DNA from: Kuschelorhynchus macadamiae
Taxonomy: Eukaryota; Arthropoda; Insecta; Coleoptera; Curculionidae
Length of the DNA: 64,000 nt
Direction of reading: 5' to 3'
Assembly: GCA_030620095.1 (NCBI GenBank)
Contig: JAUTXW010000108.1
Span: 434,001 to 498,000 of the forward strand
Part shown: positions 11,151 to 21,909 of the stretch, piece after piece
How the letters are laid out: the number at the start of each line of letters is the position of its first letter
Position numbering within the stretch: position 1 is the first letter of the stretch
Notes under the pieces: model-generated
What the model saw: the letters and a program-made list of their open reading frames with translations, nothing else
Databases searched by the model: none
What the model was told of the DNA's origin: nothing
Translations under genes and position numbers: made by a program

Positions 11151-12371
11151 TTAATTCTTGATTGTATAATAAAAGGTACAGTTCTGATAATTATTAACCA
11201 CATTGTTGTTTTGCGACGACGTAGAAGATGCCGTCAGACCACTACTTGTACTTGTGCTGGGTGATGCTGCTACAGGGGCTGGATGCACGTGCTGTTGAAG
11301 TGGTTCTTTTCCAGGTTCCCTCATTTTTTCAATAATTTTTTTGTGGTAATCTGGATCCATTTGCAAATAACTTGATAGGGATTTCGCATTCGAATGACCT
11401 GTAATTTGTATCAAGTTTTGCTCCGAAACTCCGCTTTTGGCCAGCTTGGACACGGCAGTAGCTCTGAGGGAATGGTTGGTAAATTTTTTTGTGGTATAGG
11501 CCTGATTTCTGTGCTTGTTTTTTTGTCCAAGTTGAAATCTCGTTTTCTCCTACTGGGCTGTTTTTGAACCATTTTCCGGAAATTTTCCAGTGGGGGTTTG
11601 GCGTCAAAAATAGTCGAGTGTTGGAGATACTTTTCCTTTTATCTTGTAATTCTTTATAAATTCTTAATGGGCAAAAGCTGGGGGACTTCTCTCGTTTCTC
11701 ACCAACCACTTCGAATCGGCGAGTTTTCGGCCACCACCTTGACATGTTTTAGAAAAAACAGGGTTGTATTGAACTCTACCTGTTTTTCCTCCGAAGTTGT
11801 CAGTTTCTTCTTTGAAAAAAGTTGTTTCGGCTCTTGCACCTTCTCCTCCTGTCCAGGCTAATTCATAGGACAACAGAAAAAAACACTTCTTTTGTAAACC
11901 CTCTGGAGTTGATTCATCACAAGCTTCGATTAGATTTTTTAATCCATTGTATGTTAAAAAAACGGCCGATTCTCTGCGTTTGCCTTCAATACCTTGCAAA
12001 TGTCTCCTTTTGGCATTTTTTGCGTCTCGGGCCTATTTGAATTCGATCTGCTCGAAGGGATTTATTTTAATTTTGTATTCATTGAAATACCTTTCCATCA
12101 ATAATTTCGCCGTCACATTCCAAATAATTTTTACCGTGCCTTCTTTATATTCTTCCCCGTTAATTTTTCGCATATTGTAGGCCCAGCTTTTCAAAATCAT
12201 TGCTAGTTGGGATACTAGAGTATCTTGGTCAAACGTATAGTTTTTTTCATCGCAGAATGACATAAACTGTCTCCAGATGCTCTTCTTGGATATAACGGTG
12301 TTTCTTGGTTCGCTTCCAATTATATTTTCGTCACTTTCCTCTTCTTGAACTAGCCCAAAGCGATTATTCAT
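11151..12371 (-). pseudogene. Crypton-like tyrosine recombinase (DUF3504/ZMYM-KCTD1 relatives), decayed
   Basis: An ATG at 12369-12371 opens a protein beginning MNNRFGLVQEEESDENI, with a core-binding domain WRQFMSFCDEKNYTFD. An in-frame TAG at 12033-12035 interrupts FEQIEFK-ARDAKNAKRRHLQGIE. The catalytic domain follows: LSYELAWTGGEGARAE (the Arg expected in WRGGEG is Thr), then RVQYNPVFSKTCQGGGRKLADSKW. Frame changes near 11690 and 11460 lead through LFLTPNPHWK and TNHSLRA (HxxR) to ITGHSNAKSLSSYLQMDPDY, with the His and Tyr expected at the active site. A Ser/Thr/Asn-rich tail ends at 11151. Cryptons move by a tyrosine recombinase, and their DUF3504 domain is also found in host ZMYM and KCTD1 proteins. 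One stop and two shifts make this a dead copy. Confidence 0.82.
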
Positions 12372-12653
12372 ATTGACAACTTTTCAAAAATGTTTGAAAG
12401 ATACTTAAAAAAAACAGTTTCTAGGGACTCTAGCTTCTCTCAAAAGCAGGTTTCATATTGTCAAGATTTCATTTTTTTGTTAGGTATGTAACCACACCTA
12501 ACCAGGTAAGTGGAAACACCATGTTTCCCAGACGACGTGGTATTTCCGCTATAATTTTTCGAAAACCACCACCAGTCTTACGGGAAAATATGTACATGAG
12601 TGGAATATTCAATATTAAAACGTTGTTTGTCCCGTCACAGAAAAAAATAGTGT

Positions 12654-12698
12654 ATTATACAAGGGAAACATGTTCTAATACTTTTTCCCTTGTATAAT
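12654..12698. repeat. Perfect 15-bp inverted repeat upstream of the Crypton-like gene
   Basis: ATTATACAAGGGAAA (12654-12668) and TTTCCCTTGTATAAT (12684-12698) are exact inverse complements with a 15-bp spacer, about 280 bp upstream of the recombinase start. Confidence 0.85.
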
Positions 12699-12719
12699 AA
12701 ATAACTATTATTCGTCAAG

Positions 12720-13850
12720 TTCATTTTGAATTTTGCATTAAAAAGTTTAAATATAAATCTAATTCCAGGTCGATTCTTAATTCAGCAAATTATACAACTT
12801 GTCCGACCCTGTCCCGTTAATGGGTGTACATAAAAAGGTGGCGAGCAACACCTCAACAATAGAAATATGACAATGCAGCAGCGCCCCGTCCGTAGACAAA
12901 CCCGAAAATGATCAATTTTCGCCCTTATTTTTGTATCATTTTAGGACGAAATTTAGTAGATTATCGAGATTTGGAAATTAATGTGTATTCGCATAATACA
13001 CGCATCGATTTTGTTTCGGCAGCAGCTGTCTAAATCAACCGTGCGTTTATTATTCATGGATTTTCGGTAAATCTTCGTGTCGGAAATTATAATGAATTCT
13101 AGTTATGTCCAATTAAGCTTATTTTTTTGCCCACATTTTGGGAATTTTGTGGTTAATTTCGCTTAGAATTCTCTGTGTTGGGTAATTTTTGCATTAGTTT
13201 ATGCATAATTTATTTTGGTATTGGATTGTTACGATTTGCTATATACACATTCCGTAATTTGTGTTCTGTAGTAGATGATATCACTTAGACTGCTCCAAGA
13301 AATAGATGTTAAACTCGCCTAGAAGGACTTCTTCTCACAGCTTCATTATTATGTTTACATCTCCGGCAAAAAAAGTGTCACTTAGCTAGACGTTGTGAAA
13401 ATAAAAGACAGATGTCAAAATCGAGCATCTAACTTTAATATAATAAAATAAAATATAATACAATTTAAATATATCGGGAATAAAATTACTGGTGCGAAAT
13501 ACGGCAAGAAAAGAGCTAACCTTATATTTTAAAAAGGAAGCCGTCAAGTCGATGAACCTCAATGCATGGGAGAACCTCCCAAACGAGAAGAAATTTGTGG
13601 ATTCGTTAACAATATTAATAAAGCTCTTTTATTAAATAATATAAATCAATACAAACAGAAGTAATGACAATATATTGGTCGAAGTTTAGTACAATCTTCC
13701 AGAGGGTGATTGTCTGTTTTTATACGTAACCCCAAGAAAAATCTGATTTAACAGCATCATAGAATAAATATATATCATAAAAAACAAATAAAGTAGTTAT
13801 TCTAATATATCTATTTCAGCAGATTTAACTAATCCAAGCGAACCAACTAG
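12720..13850. other. No recognisable gene
   Basis: No sustained open frame or familiar motif. The part around 12830-13060 is somewhat less A+T-rich but has stops in all frames. Confidence 0.45.
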
Positions 13851-13853
13851 GTA

Positions 13854-16493
13854 CAGGGTGGCCATTTTATGGTGATACAGTACCTTATCTAGAAAACGGT
13901 AATAGTTACGACAAAAAGTTAAATACAAAAGTTGTTTGGATTCAATTACATTTTTATTTTATTTCACTTTTGTTTATACAGGGTGTTTCGTTTTGACGTG
14001 ACACATGTCAACTTTCTTAATTTAAATGGGACATACTATATATTATTACATGTTTCGATTCTACTGTTAATTTGCGAAAGTTTTTATAATAACATCTATA
14101 TTTGAATTCTTTATCGTTTTTGAGTAAATTGAGTTTTTAGAATTTTTTTTAATAAAACATTTAAAAAAAAAATTTTTACCTATAAAACTTTAATGGAACT
14201 GACTAATATCCTAAACATACATTACTAAGGGTTCAATTCAAGGAGTTTCCATGCTGGTCTTACCAATTAATATACAGGGTGTTAAAAATGGAGAGCAAAA
14301 CAAACAGAACTTTAAATGTAAAAATGTCCAGTTTTTCAAATAGAACACCCTGTATATTTTTATTTCATCTGATTCAGCGTTCAATTACCTATCATCACGC
14401 GTATATATGTCCTATACCTAAAACGAACCGTTTCGATTTTATTAGCCGTTTTCTGATTTATCCCGGAATTTTGCCAGTAAATGAGATCAGAAACTAAAAA
14501 ATCTAGTTAGGCTTAGGAAATAACCTAATGCAATTGTTGACTTAAATTGACATTTGCTCTGTTTGTCGTTTTTGTCAAATTTTTGCTGCGAAATTTGTTA
14601 AAAAATGGCTTTAAATAGTTTAGATGAACGTTTGAAATTATACAATTATTTCATAAAAAATAATAAAAGTCCAGGGTTAGCCCTTAGAGAATATTCGAGG
14701 GAATATCCTAATAATCGAGTTCCCTCCAGGACTATATTTTTTCGAATTGTGCGTGATTTGGAAAATGGTGTCTTTAAAAACTCTAAAAAAAATCGTCCCA
14801 ATTTTGTCCTCACTGAGGAAAAACAACTGGAGATTTTACTTTATTTCGAGGAAGTTGATGAAAGATTCCAAAGAGATGCTGACAGAGACATTGCAGGTGT
14901 CAGTAGAGGAAGTATTCAAAAAACACTGCAGGTGAATGGTTATCATCCTTATAAATTTCTTCCAACTCGATTATTATCACAATTAGACTTTAATGAAAGA
15001 TTGACTTTTTGTTGTGATATTATGGACCGGCTGTTCGAAAATGTGTTTTTTTCAAAAGTGCTCTGGACTGATGAGGCCTCATTTAATACGGCGGGTATTT
15101 AGGAAAAACACTCATTACTGGTCTCAAACTAATAAACATCTAATAAAAGCAATTAAAAAACGAGGCGGTCAAACCGTAAATGTGTGGTGTGGAATTATTT
15201 GCGACCGAATTATCGGACCAATATTTTTGACAGGTCGTTAAATGGCGAAAGATACTTGGAGCTGCTTAGGAATGAAATCATGCCCCTTATCAACGACTTG
15301 TCAGCAAATATTGGAGATAATATCATTTTTCAGCAGGATAGCGCCTCTTACTACACGGTCGCACCGGTAGTAAATTTCCTTAATCAACATTTTCCATTGT
15401 GGATAGGAAGACATGGTTTAATATCCTGGCCACCACGAAGCCCTGATTTAAGCCCTTTAGACTTCTTTTTGTGGGGTGTACTAAAAAATAAAGTTTATAA
15501 AAATAGATCTAATAATAGAAATGAGTTAAAAATAAAAATCAGGGAAGAGATCAATAATTTTAACGCATCTAATTCGGTAAGGAACGCTATTCGAAAAACG
15601 GAGGCTATTTACACTTCACGCATGGTGGCCATATTGAAAATTTTTAATAATCTGTTTTAATCATGTTTAATACTCAGTTAGTTATTAGTTATACCGTGTG
15701 GCACAAGATATTTTTTTGCCTCTCCCTTATTTTCGTAAACATTAAATAATAAGAACATAAATTACATAATATTTCACTTTTATTTGTATTTTCTAACATT
15801 TATAGTCGCTATCTATGTTAAGGAAATGAGAATAAGGCTTAGTTTACGAAATTTATATTTTAGCCCACTTCATCTGTTTACTTATATTAAAAAAAAATAG
15901 TCAAATCAGAAAACGGCTAATAAAATCGAAACTGTTCATTTTAGGTATAGGACATATATATGAGTAATGATAGGTAATTGAACGCTGAATCAGATGAAAT
16001 AAAAATATACAGTTGTTCCATTTGAAAAACAGGAGATTTTTACATTTAAAGTTCTGTTTGTTTTGCTCTCCATTTTTAACACCCTGTATATTAATTGGTA
16101 AGACCAGCATGGAAACTCGTTGGATTGAATCCTTAGTAATGTATGTTTAGGATATTAGTCAGTTTCATTAAAGTTTTATAGGTAAAAAATTTTTTTTAAA
16201 AAAATTCTAAAAACTCAATTTACTCAAAAACGATAAAGAATTCAAATATAGACGTTATTATAAAAATTTTCGCAAATTAATAGTAGAATCGAAATATGTA
16301 ATAATATATAGAGTATCCCATTTAAATTAAAAAAGTTGACATGTGTCACGTCAAAACGAAACACCCTGTATAAGCAAAAGTGAAATAAAATAAAAACCTA
16401 ATTGAATCCAAACAACTTTTGTATTTAACTTTTTGTCGTAACTATTATCGTTTTCTAGATAAGGTACCGTATCACCATAAAATGGCCACCCTG
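13854..16493 (+). mobile_element. DD41D-type transposon, family B, with about 600-bp inverted repeats
   Basis: 2,640 bp flanked by TA (13852-13853, 16494-16495). The ends start CAGGGTGGCCATTTTATGG and match as inverted repeats over about 13854-14480 and 15895-16493. Inside each arm lie further CAGGGTG motifs: CAGGGTGTTTCG at 13979 and a 78-bp TA-flanked unit CAGGGTGTTAAA...GAACACCCTG near 14275-14352. The mirror images of both lie in the right arm. The single gene is in the middle. Confidence 0.92.
14605..15660 (+). pseudogene. DD41D-type transposase, family B (two compensating frameshifts)
   Basis: ATG at 14605 opens MALNSLDERLKLYNYFIK, the N-terminal HTH, followed by RTIFFRIVRDLENG, a second HTH with VSRGSIQKTLQ, and HPYKFLPTRLLSQ. 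D1 is in LWTDEASF. A frame change just before the TAG at 15100-15102 moves the protein into another frame (NTHYWSQTNKH, NVWCGIICDRIIGPIFL). A second change near 15235 restores the first frame at SLNGERYLELL. D2 lies in FQQDSASYYTV and D3 in SPDLSPLDFF, with 40 residues between, one fewer than usual because FP-LWIG lacks one residue. The usual GAPAH after D2 is SASYY. The end is AILKIFNNLF. No intron seen. Confidence 0.88.
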
Positions 16494-16495
16494 TA

Positions 16496-16896
16496 CATAT
16501 TATATTTTAGTCATCTAAAATTTTGTTATATCATTTCATTTAAATTTAGGTTATAAGAATAGCTGGTCAGCTGAATATCGTCTACTTGTATATGGATTTG
16601 GTTATCAATTAATTAAAGACTATTATTATTATTATTACTATTATTATTTCGTGCTTCTCCAGATTAGAGTTGGTAGTTATTTATGCATAAAGACTATATT
16701 TAAAAAGGAGCGTGAATAGAGGTGGTGAAAACAACTTTCTGTAATAACAGTGTTTTGTGTGAAATGACAAATGACACTATGGTCTTCATAAATTCAGGTA
16801 TCACTTCGTTGCTGATATTATATGGTATTTTGCTTCTTTTTCAGCACCGTATGTTTGGATGTTGTGGCTGTTACGGACTATTATTACAACAAAATG

Positions 16897-16927
<31 letters not shown>

Positions 16928-16935
16928 TCGAAACT
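16496..16935. repeat. ATT-rich region with two microsatellite tracts
   Basis: ATT tracts at about 16617-16650 and 16879-16929 bracket 230 bp of unidentified sequence. The second tract is the A/T-rich 3' tail of the LINE fragment to its right, which reads on the minus strand. Confidence 0.6.
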
Positions 16936-17575
16936 GACAATCAATTTCTCAACAAATGTTGGATGCATCAAAAGTCCTGTAAGAATTTTCGCACTATGTG
17001 GCAAGTACTGAGCAGGACTGCCTTCTGGATGTCGATGAAGGTGTTAGTATGCAATCCTATGATTTTCAGGTTCTGTTCCAATGTTTTTAAAACTACTCCA
17101 GTTGATGATACGATTATCGGTATCACATGAACCTTATTCAATCGCCACATCTGCTGTATCTCGATGGCCAGCTCCACATATTCGGCCCTTTTCTCTTGAT
17201 ATTTATCCAATACGTTGTTTTTGTTGGGTACAACGACATCTACCAAATAAGCTGTCTTTGTTTTCTTATTTAACAGTACCACATCACACCTATTACTCGT
17301 CACCCGTCTGTCGGTGATAATTGCTCGGTCGTACTACAGTTTAAAGCCATTATTTTCAAGCACTGAACTTGGTTGGTATTTATAATAGGGCACAGAGGTG
17401 TTCAAGAGCCCGTGTTTATGAGCAAGCTTCTGGTGTATGATGTTACACACCTGGTTATGTCGCTGGAGGTAGTCCTTGTTTGCCAGGTAAGTGCAGCCAG
17501 ATGTTATATGCTGTATAGTCTCGGATCTCTCGCTACATTTTCAACACTTATCGGATCAACGGATCGGTTTTTGAT
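16936..17575 (-). pseudogene. RLE-type LINE, C-terminal zinc knuckle and endonuclease, fragment a
   Basis: The minus strand reads SETIQHITSGCTYLANKDYL, giving a C-x2-C-x8-H-x4-C knuckle (first spacer contains a stop), then RHNQVCNIIHQKLAHK and VPYYKYQPSSVLEN. After another stop comes TSNRCDVVLLNKKTKTAYLV-DVVVPN, the restriction-like endonuclease core. The usual P of the RPD motif is Cys here, the downstream Asp is present. It continues LDKYQEKRAEYVELAIEI and IPIIVSSTGVV to STCHIVRKFL. Such C-terminal endonucleases belong to R2/R4-type non-LTR retrotransposons. The copy is 5'-truncated near 17575 and ends in an ATT (AAT on its own strand) tract. Confidence 0.8.
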
Positions 17576-17619
17576 GATTATTATTATTATTGTTATTATA
17601 ATTAATATTACTTATGTTA

Positions 17620-18080
17620 TCCTATTATTTCTTGTTAAAACGGGTTCCTTAAAGTTGCTGTTCGAACAGGTTGTCAAGTTCGTTCGTGTTTTAATCTGCT
17701 TTGAACAATCGTCTTACGATATGACAAGTGTTTGATATTATCGCTCTTTATTCTTGTATTGCTAGATTAATCTTTTTTTTGTAGATCAGTATTCAGTGTT
17801 TCATGTTCGATGCATGCGTTGCGGAGAAATTAGTGGAATAGTTTCTACAGGTTTGATGATCCACATCTTCTTGATTTCAGTTGCCAGATCGATGTATTCC
17901 CCTTTACCTTGTCGTACAATAGTATGTCTGGTCTGTATTCTTATGTTCATCTGAACTTCTCTGCCCCAATTCAATTTGAATTTGTTATTCTTGAACAGAT
18001 CTTTGGGTTGGTATTTGTAGTATGGCGAACTGTGTTCTATGTTAACCAATTTATGTGCTAAGGCTCTGGTGTACTAGTCG
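17620..18080 (-). pseudogene. RLE-type LINE fragment b
   Basis: The same protein region as fragment a but from a different copy: VARLVHQSL, SSPYYKYQPKDLFKNNKF and YIDLATEIKKMWIIKPVE. The stretch that should hold the RPD...D active site is deleted (RIQTRHTIVRQGKGEY). The 3' side runs into the ATT tract at about 17575-17616, and the 5' side begins abruptly at the next ATT tract. Confidence 0.7.
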
Positions 18081-18086
18081 CGCGAC

Positions 18087-18960
18087 ATTGTTATTATTAT
18101 TATTTTTTTTATAATATATTCTAATACATGTTATGAACAATATAACAGGTCGCCAATATAATTACTGCTCAATGGCTACGGTCTTGTTTAAGTTCTAATT
18201 GCCAATAGACGTGCATGAGAGAATTATCGAATAAATTTCCACCCTTTTTAGATTATACATCCTCTTTAACTCGTCAGCTAGTTCTAGATATTTTAGGACT
18301 TTCTCTGTTCTTGATTTGCCGATATTTTCGTCTGCTGGTATTTGGTAATCTGACTATTACATGCGCCTTTCGGTGGTTTTTATTCAAGACTAGAATATCT
18401 GGCTACTTCTCGGTCCGTTGTCACTGTTATGTCCCATAGAACTTTTCAAGAATCATTTTCAAAGACTGTCTGAAATTGATATTTATAAAAGGGTAATTTT
18501 TTTGTAAGAAGGCTTACCTGGAGGTAGATTTCTTAATGGACAATGTCCGCAACTCTGTTGTGACTGTTGAGGTTGCCTCTGGGGGTTACATGCATCCAGC
18601 AGTTAGGAGTTGTATGGACTCAAAGGAATAGTCGGCATTTGTCATATGGTAGGTCCTCTTTTAGAATGTGCTTTCTTCGGTTTCTTGCTAGTACAAATCC
18701 TTCAGTTTCGCACATTAATGGATAAGTCATTGAAAGTCTCGCATCAACTTCACCTCCGTTCAGATTCGCCGCATATGTTCTATACAACACGGTGGTTTTC
18801 CATTCGTCTTCAGGTTGACGGAGGGTGGTCGGAGCTGGTGAATGGTTTATCCCAAGAAAATTAATCTGTGAATATTTGTCGTTAACCTGCATTAATGCTT
18901 GATGCAATAGGTTGTTAGTACGGAGAAGGTATTCTGTCAACTTCTTGGTTTGTTGGTGGT
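18087..18960 (-). pseudogene. RLE-type LINE fragment c
   Basis: The longest of the three. The minus strand gives the region between RT and knuckle (NGGEVDARLSMTYPLM, CETEGFVLARNRRKHILK), then LNSHNRVADIVH, KLPFYKYQFQTVFEND, an eroded endonuclease (ILVLNKNHRKAHVIV), IPADENIGKSRTEKV, YLELADELKRMY and VEIYSIILSC. Several stops and shifts are present. Its 3' end is the ATT tract at 18087-18112. It is of a different subfamily from fragment a (ADENIGKSRTEKV against NKNNVLDKYQEKR). Confidence 0.7.
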
Positions 18961-19460
18961 GTGGTAAAACGACCTAAATTTGGATATTACTATTGTTTTC
19001 ATTATTATACGAGTGAAAAATTAGTAATTTTAGCTTTTTGCATCATTGTCAGGGCATCAAATAGATTTGCCCCCAAAGACATGCAAACGTGATGAGAAGG
19101 TTGTGCCAACCTGAGTGCTAAACCACTTCCAAAATGCATGTCCTCCTCTCCCTACATGTTTACTTAGTTGTTGTGAAATATTGCCTATAAAAAGGCAAAA
19201 AAATAGAAAAGTCTAAAAACAAAAGCAAGCTTAATTGTTTATTGTGCATATGTGTGTTTTCGTTACAGAAGCAATCACGGTACCTAGTACTTAGGCCACA
19301 GGCTCTCGTGGTCTGGTCATAGATAAATAAAAAAAAAAGAAAAAAATATTAATGCATAGGGAAAAAGCAGGGGAGACCGTTCCAGAGTGACTTAGCTACG
19401 GGCGAATTATCAGGCCAAATTAAAGGTATTTTATATTGGAACGACTCAGAAAGAAAGTAT
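18961..19460. other. No gene; A-rich tract
   Basis: A run of A with few interruptions at about 19320-19350 follows ACAGGCTCTCGTGGTCTGG. It could be a retroelement 3' end, but I cannot identify the family. Confidence 0.3.
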
Positions 19461-19469
19461 TGAAGAAAC

Positions 19470-19850
19470 AATTAGGAGAGAAACGACATACTGGACTATC
19501 ACAGGAACAAAACATAATTTGTGACGTAACCTGGACAATCTGGAACCATTTCGGTAAAAATCCAATATGGCGGAACAAAATGGCGGCCTAGCGTCATCAA
19601 ATTCTGGCACGACTCTAAGATTGTGAAATAAAAGGGCAAACTTTTTTGCAAGAATTAACTGTGATACAGAGATGATCTGGTGAAATATATATGGGAATTC
19701 AAGATGGTGGATCAAAATTATATTCAAAAGTTAAGGGTTGGACGGCGATTAACAAGTAGCATTTTGGTAAAAATTCGATATGGCAGAACAAAATGGCGGC
19801 CTAATAAAATATTTAAAAAATCAGCATGAGACACTATATAAAGGGAACTC
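19470..19850 (-). repeat. Dispersed GCCATTTTG-type repeat, inverted
   Basis: Two imperfect units containing AACAAAATGGCGGCCTA, the inverse complement of the cores at 8650-9270. Confidence 0.5.
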
Positions 19851-20808
19851 AAATGATACAACTTTGCTTGAAATATTATTGGTGAGAACGAAGAAATTTA
19901 AAAACTACAGCTTGAAAAAAAACGCATTAGATGAATAAAACCACATTAAGCGACCCCTTTCGTATTCGAGCAATAACGTGTCACCCCGATGCAAGCAACT
20001 AATTTTAAAAGCCATTTTCCCAACTTATTACTTTTTACTTCAAATCGCTTAATGACTGTCATAAATTTAAAATTCCCAATTTCGAGCGGTCTAGTTTTTA
20101 CGTCCCCCATAAGGGGACGATTTTCATAATTTCAAATTTGGTTGATAGCCATAAGGACGTTGAAACGCGGAAAAAATGTACAAAGATTATTACACAACTG
20201 TTCATAATATCTTGCTTAAAAAACTGGAAAATTCAAATGCAACTGCCCTTGCTTAAATAACAGACTTTTAATTTTTTGTTGCATAGATAAGAAGGCATTG
20301 ATTTTTTTTTAGTAAGGCTTCGGTCAGTACGGAATATTTATCTATAATAAACATCTTAAATTATTAAGAAATTAATTATTAAATCAAAATCAAATAAAAC
20401 AAATAATCAAAAACGAGTAATGGACATTAAAAGCCCTTATCCTATTTCGGTCAATATATTTATTACTATTACAATAATCGCTAACCGAGGAACGACCTCA
20501 TTAAAATCGCGAGGAATGACCTCATTAAAATCGGAGAATGACGAGCAAAGAACCCTGTACAGTTTAACGCCACTAAGCCCCAATCATGTTTACGATCTCA
20601 CAAATTATATTCCAGTGCCCACATCATTCAAATGAATAATCAAATGCTTGAAGCCAAAGATTCCTTTGGTCTAGTTGATATCACTTCTCAAAAAGATCTC
20701 AGTATCACATCACCTTAATTGCCACATTTCTGCTGTATAACCTTTGTCTCTCCTTCAATCCTCAATATCCTTCACTCTATCCAAACATAGCAAGGAAGCT
20801 TGCATCAC
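19851..20808. other. No recognisable gene
   Basis: One short tandem pair of about 23 bp (GAATGACCTCATTAAAATCG type, 20486-20536). The open frame 20420-20635 spans it and has no family motif. Confidence 0.4.
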
Positions 20809-20810
20809 TA

Positions 20811-21585
20811 GGGGAGACCGGGGTTGGTTGTTACAGGCGCAGGTTATTACATGTAGTTTAAAATGCGCGCCAAAGACAATACAGCGCCGTACCCACCGCT
20901 CAAGCATACCATGCGAGACGATCAGTTGTTGTTGTGTTTTGATCGCAAATCGTTTAAGTAAATATTTTGGTGTCTACAATTTGTTTTTGTACCATACGGT
21001 AAATGTGTGACATATTTCTAATATTGTCAGAAGATATACCTACATGTAAGTAATATTTGTGTTCCTAATTCAATTTGAATAATTTTAGGGTTCGGATAAG
21101 GTGAGCCAGTAAAACATGTGGTTGGGGTAGGTTGTTACAGTGTCGGCGGGGCAAGTTGTTACACTGTAACAACCAACCTCCAATTGTGTTTTGTGTATAA
21201 AATACAACACGCCAGAGGCAACCAGCCTAAGCAGAGCGACAAGTTTTAATCGAGAAAATGTAAACGAGTTTTTTAATCTTCTGGAAGAAGTCATGGATCG
21301 GTATAAGTTTGAGTGTCAAGAGATTTACAACATAAATGAGCCTGGGATCACTATAGTTCAAAAGCTACATAGGATCATAGCCAAGAAGGGAGTAAAGCAA
21401 GTCGGTTCTGTGACTTCAGCCGAAAGAGGAACTTTGGTCACTTTAATTTGAAAGACTTTATTTTCTTTGTTAGTCAGATGTAAGTTAGTGCTATGTATAA
21501 TCATTATTAGTTCCTTTTAAAGGGTTAATAAAATGCTGTAAAAAATACTTATGTTTAAATTGTAACAAGCAACCCCGATCTCCCC
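20811..21585 (+). mobile_element. Short pogo-like element, internally deleted
   Basis: 775 bp between TA dinucleotides (20809-20810, 21586-21587) with inverted ends GGGGAGACCGGGGTTGG and, from the right, GGGGAGATCGGGGTTGC. The motif GGTTGTTACA recurs in both orientations at the left end, near 21130-21175 and at the right end, suggesting repeated transposase binding sites. A piece of DDE_1 transposase lies inside. Confidence 0.82.
21188..21451 (+). pseudogene. pogo/jerky-type DDE_1 transposase fragment
   Basis: The stretch TPEATSLSRATSFNRENVN, then FFNLLEEVMDRYKFECQEIYN, then INEPGITIVQKLHR (NVDETGVTTVQ in relatives) and IAKKGVKQVGSVTSAERGTL is the segment around the first catalytic Asp of pogo-superfamily DDE_1 transposases. 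The Asp itself reads Asn (INEPG against VDETG), and the rest of the DDE domain is missing. It remains as cargo inside a short mobile unit. Confidence 0.82.
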
Positions 21586-21589
21586 TACA

Positions 21590-21907
21590 TCATTGTCGAA
21601 TTGTGGGCGATCTGTGTCTGTTACATATGCCATCACGGATTCGATCGACACGAGCATCGACCGACAGCATTCCTTCACTAACCAACTGCAAAGACCAAGG
21701 ACCTCTCACTTTGTTTGCTCTTTTACCAACAAATGCTTTTTCCTCTTCTCCTAATCTGCAAATCTTTAAATCCCGCAACAATAAACTTTCACTTAAAGCA
21801 ACCACGGTACTTAGTAGGCCTTCGTCTTCTGCTAATGGATAAAGAAGCATTAACCGATTTTCCTTAGATTCAATTGTTATAGTATTGACAATGCATCTAA
21901 GCCACAT
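21590..21907 (-). CDS. Unrecognised open frame next to a pogo insertion
   Basis: A 105-codon open frame starts ATG at 21907 and stops just inside the element boundary. It reads LAEDEGLLSTVVALSESLLL, RDLKICRLGEEEKAFVG and VRGPWSLQLVSEGMLSVDAR. It is charged, has no membrane segment and has fairly balanced codons for such A+T-rich DNA. I do not recognise it. The pogo element inserted at its 3' side, so a longer frame may have been interrupted. It could be a host exon fragment, part of a LINE ORF1, or chance. Confidence 0.3.
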   Translation of the reverse strand: MWLRCIVNTITIESKENRLMLLYPLAEDEGLLSTVVALSESLLLRDLKICRLGEEEKAFVGKRANKVRGPWSLQLVSEGMLSVDARVDRIRDGICNRHRSPTIRQ

Positions 21908-21909
21908 TT

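Noticed and set aside
11598..12180. Three plus-strand frames over the Crypton-like gene
   Set aside because: They mirror the minus-strand recombinase, which alone shows conserved motifs.
17373..17735. 120-codon plus-strand frame
   Set aside because: It is the shadow of the LINE zinc-knuckle region and an ATT tract.
20420..20635. 71-codon frame with repeated TSLK
   Set aside because: The repetition comes from a short DNA tandem repeat, and no family match is apparent.
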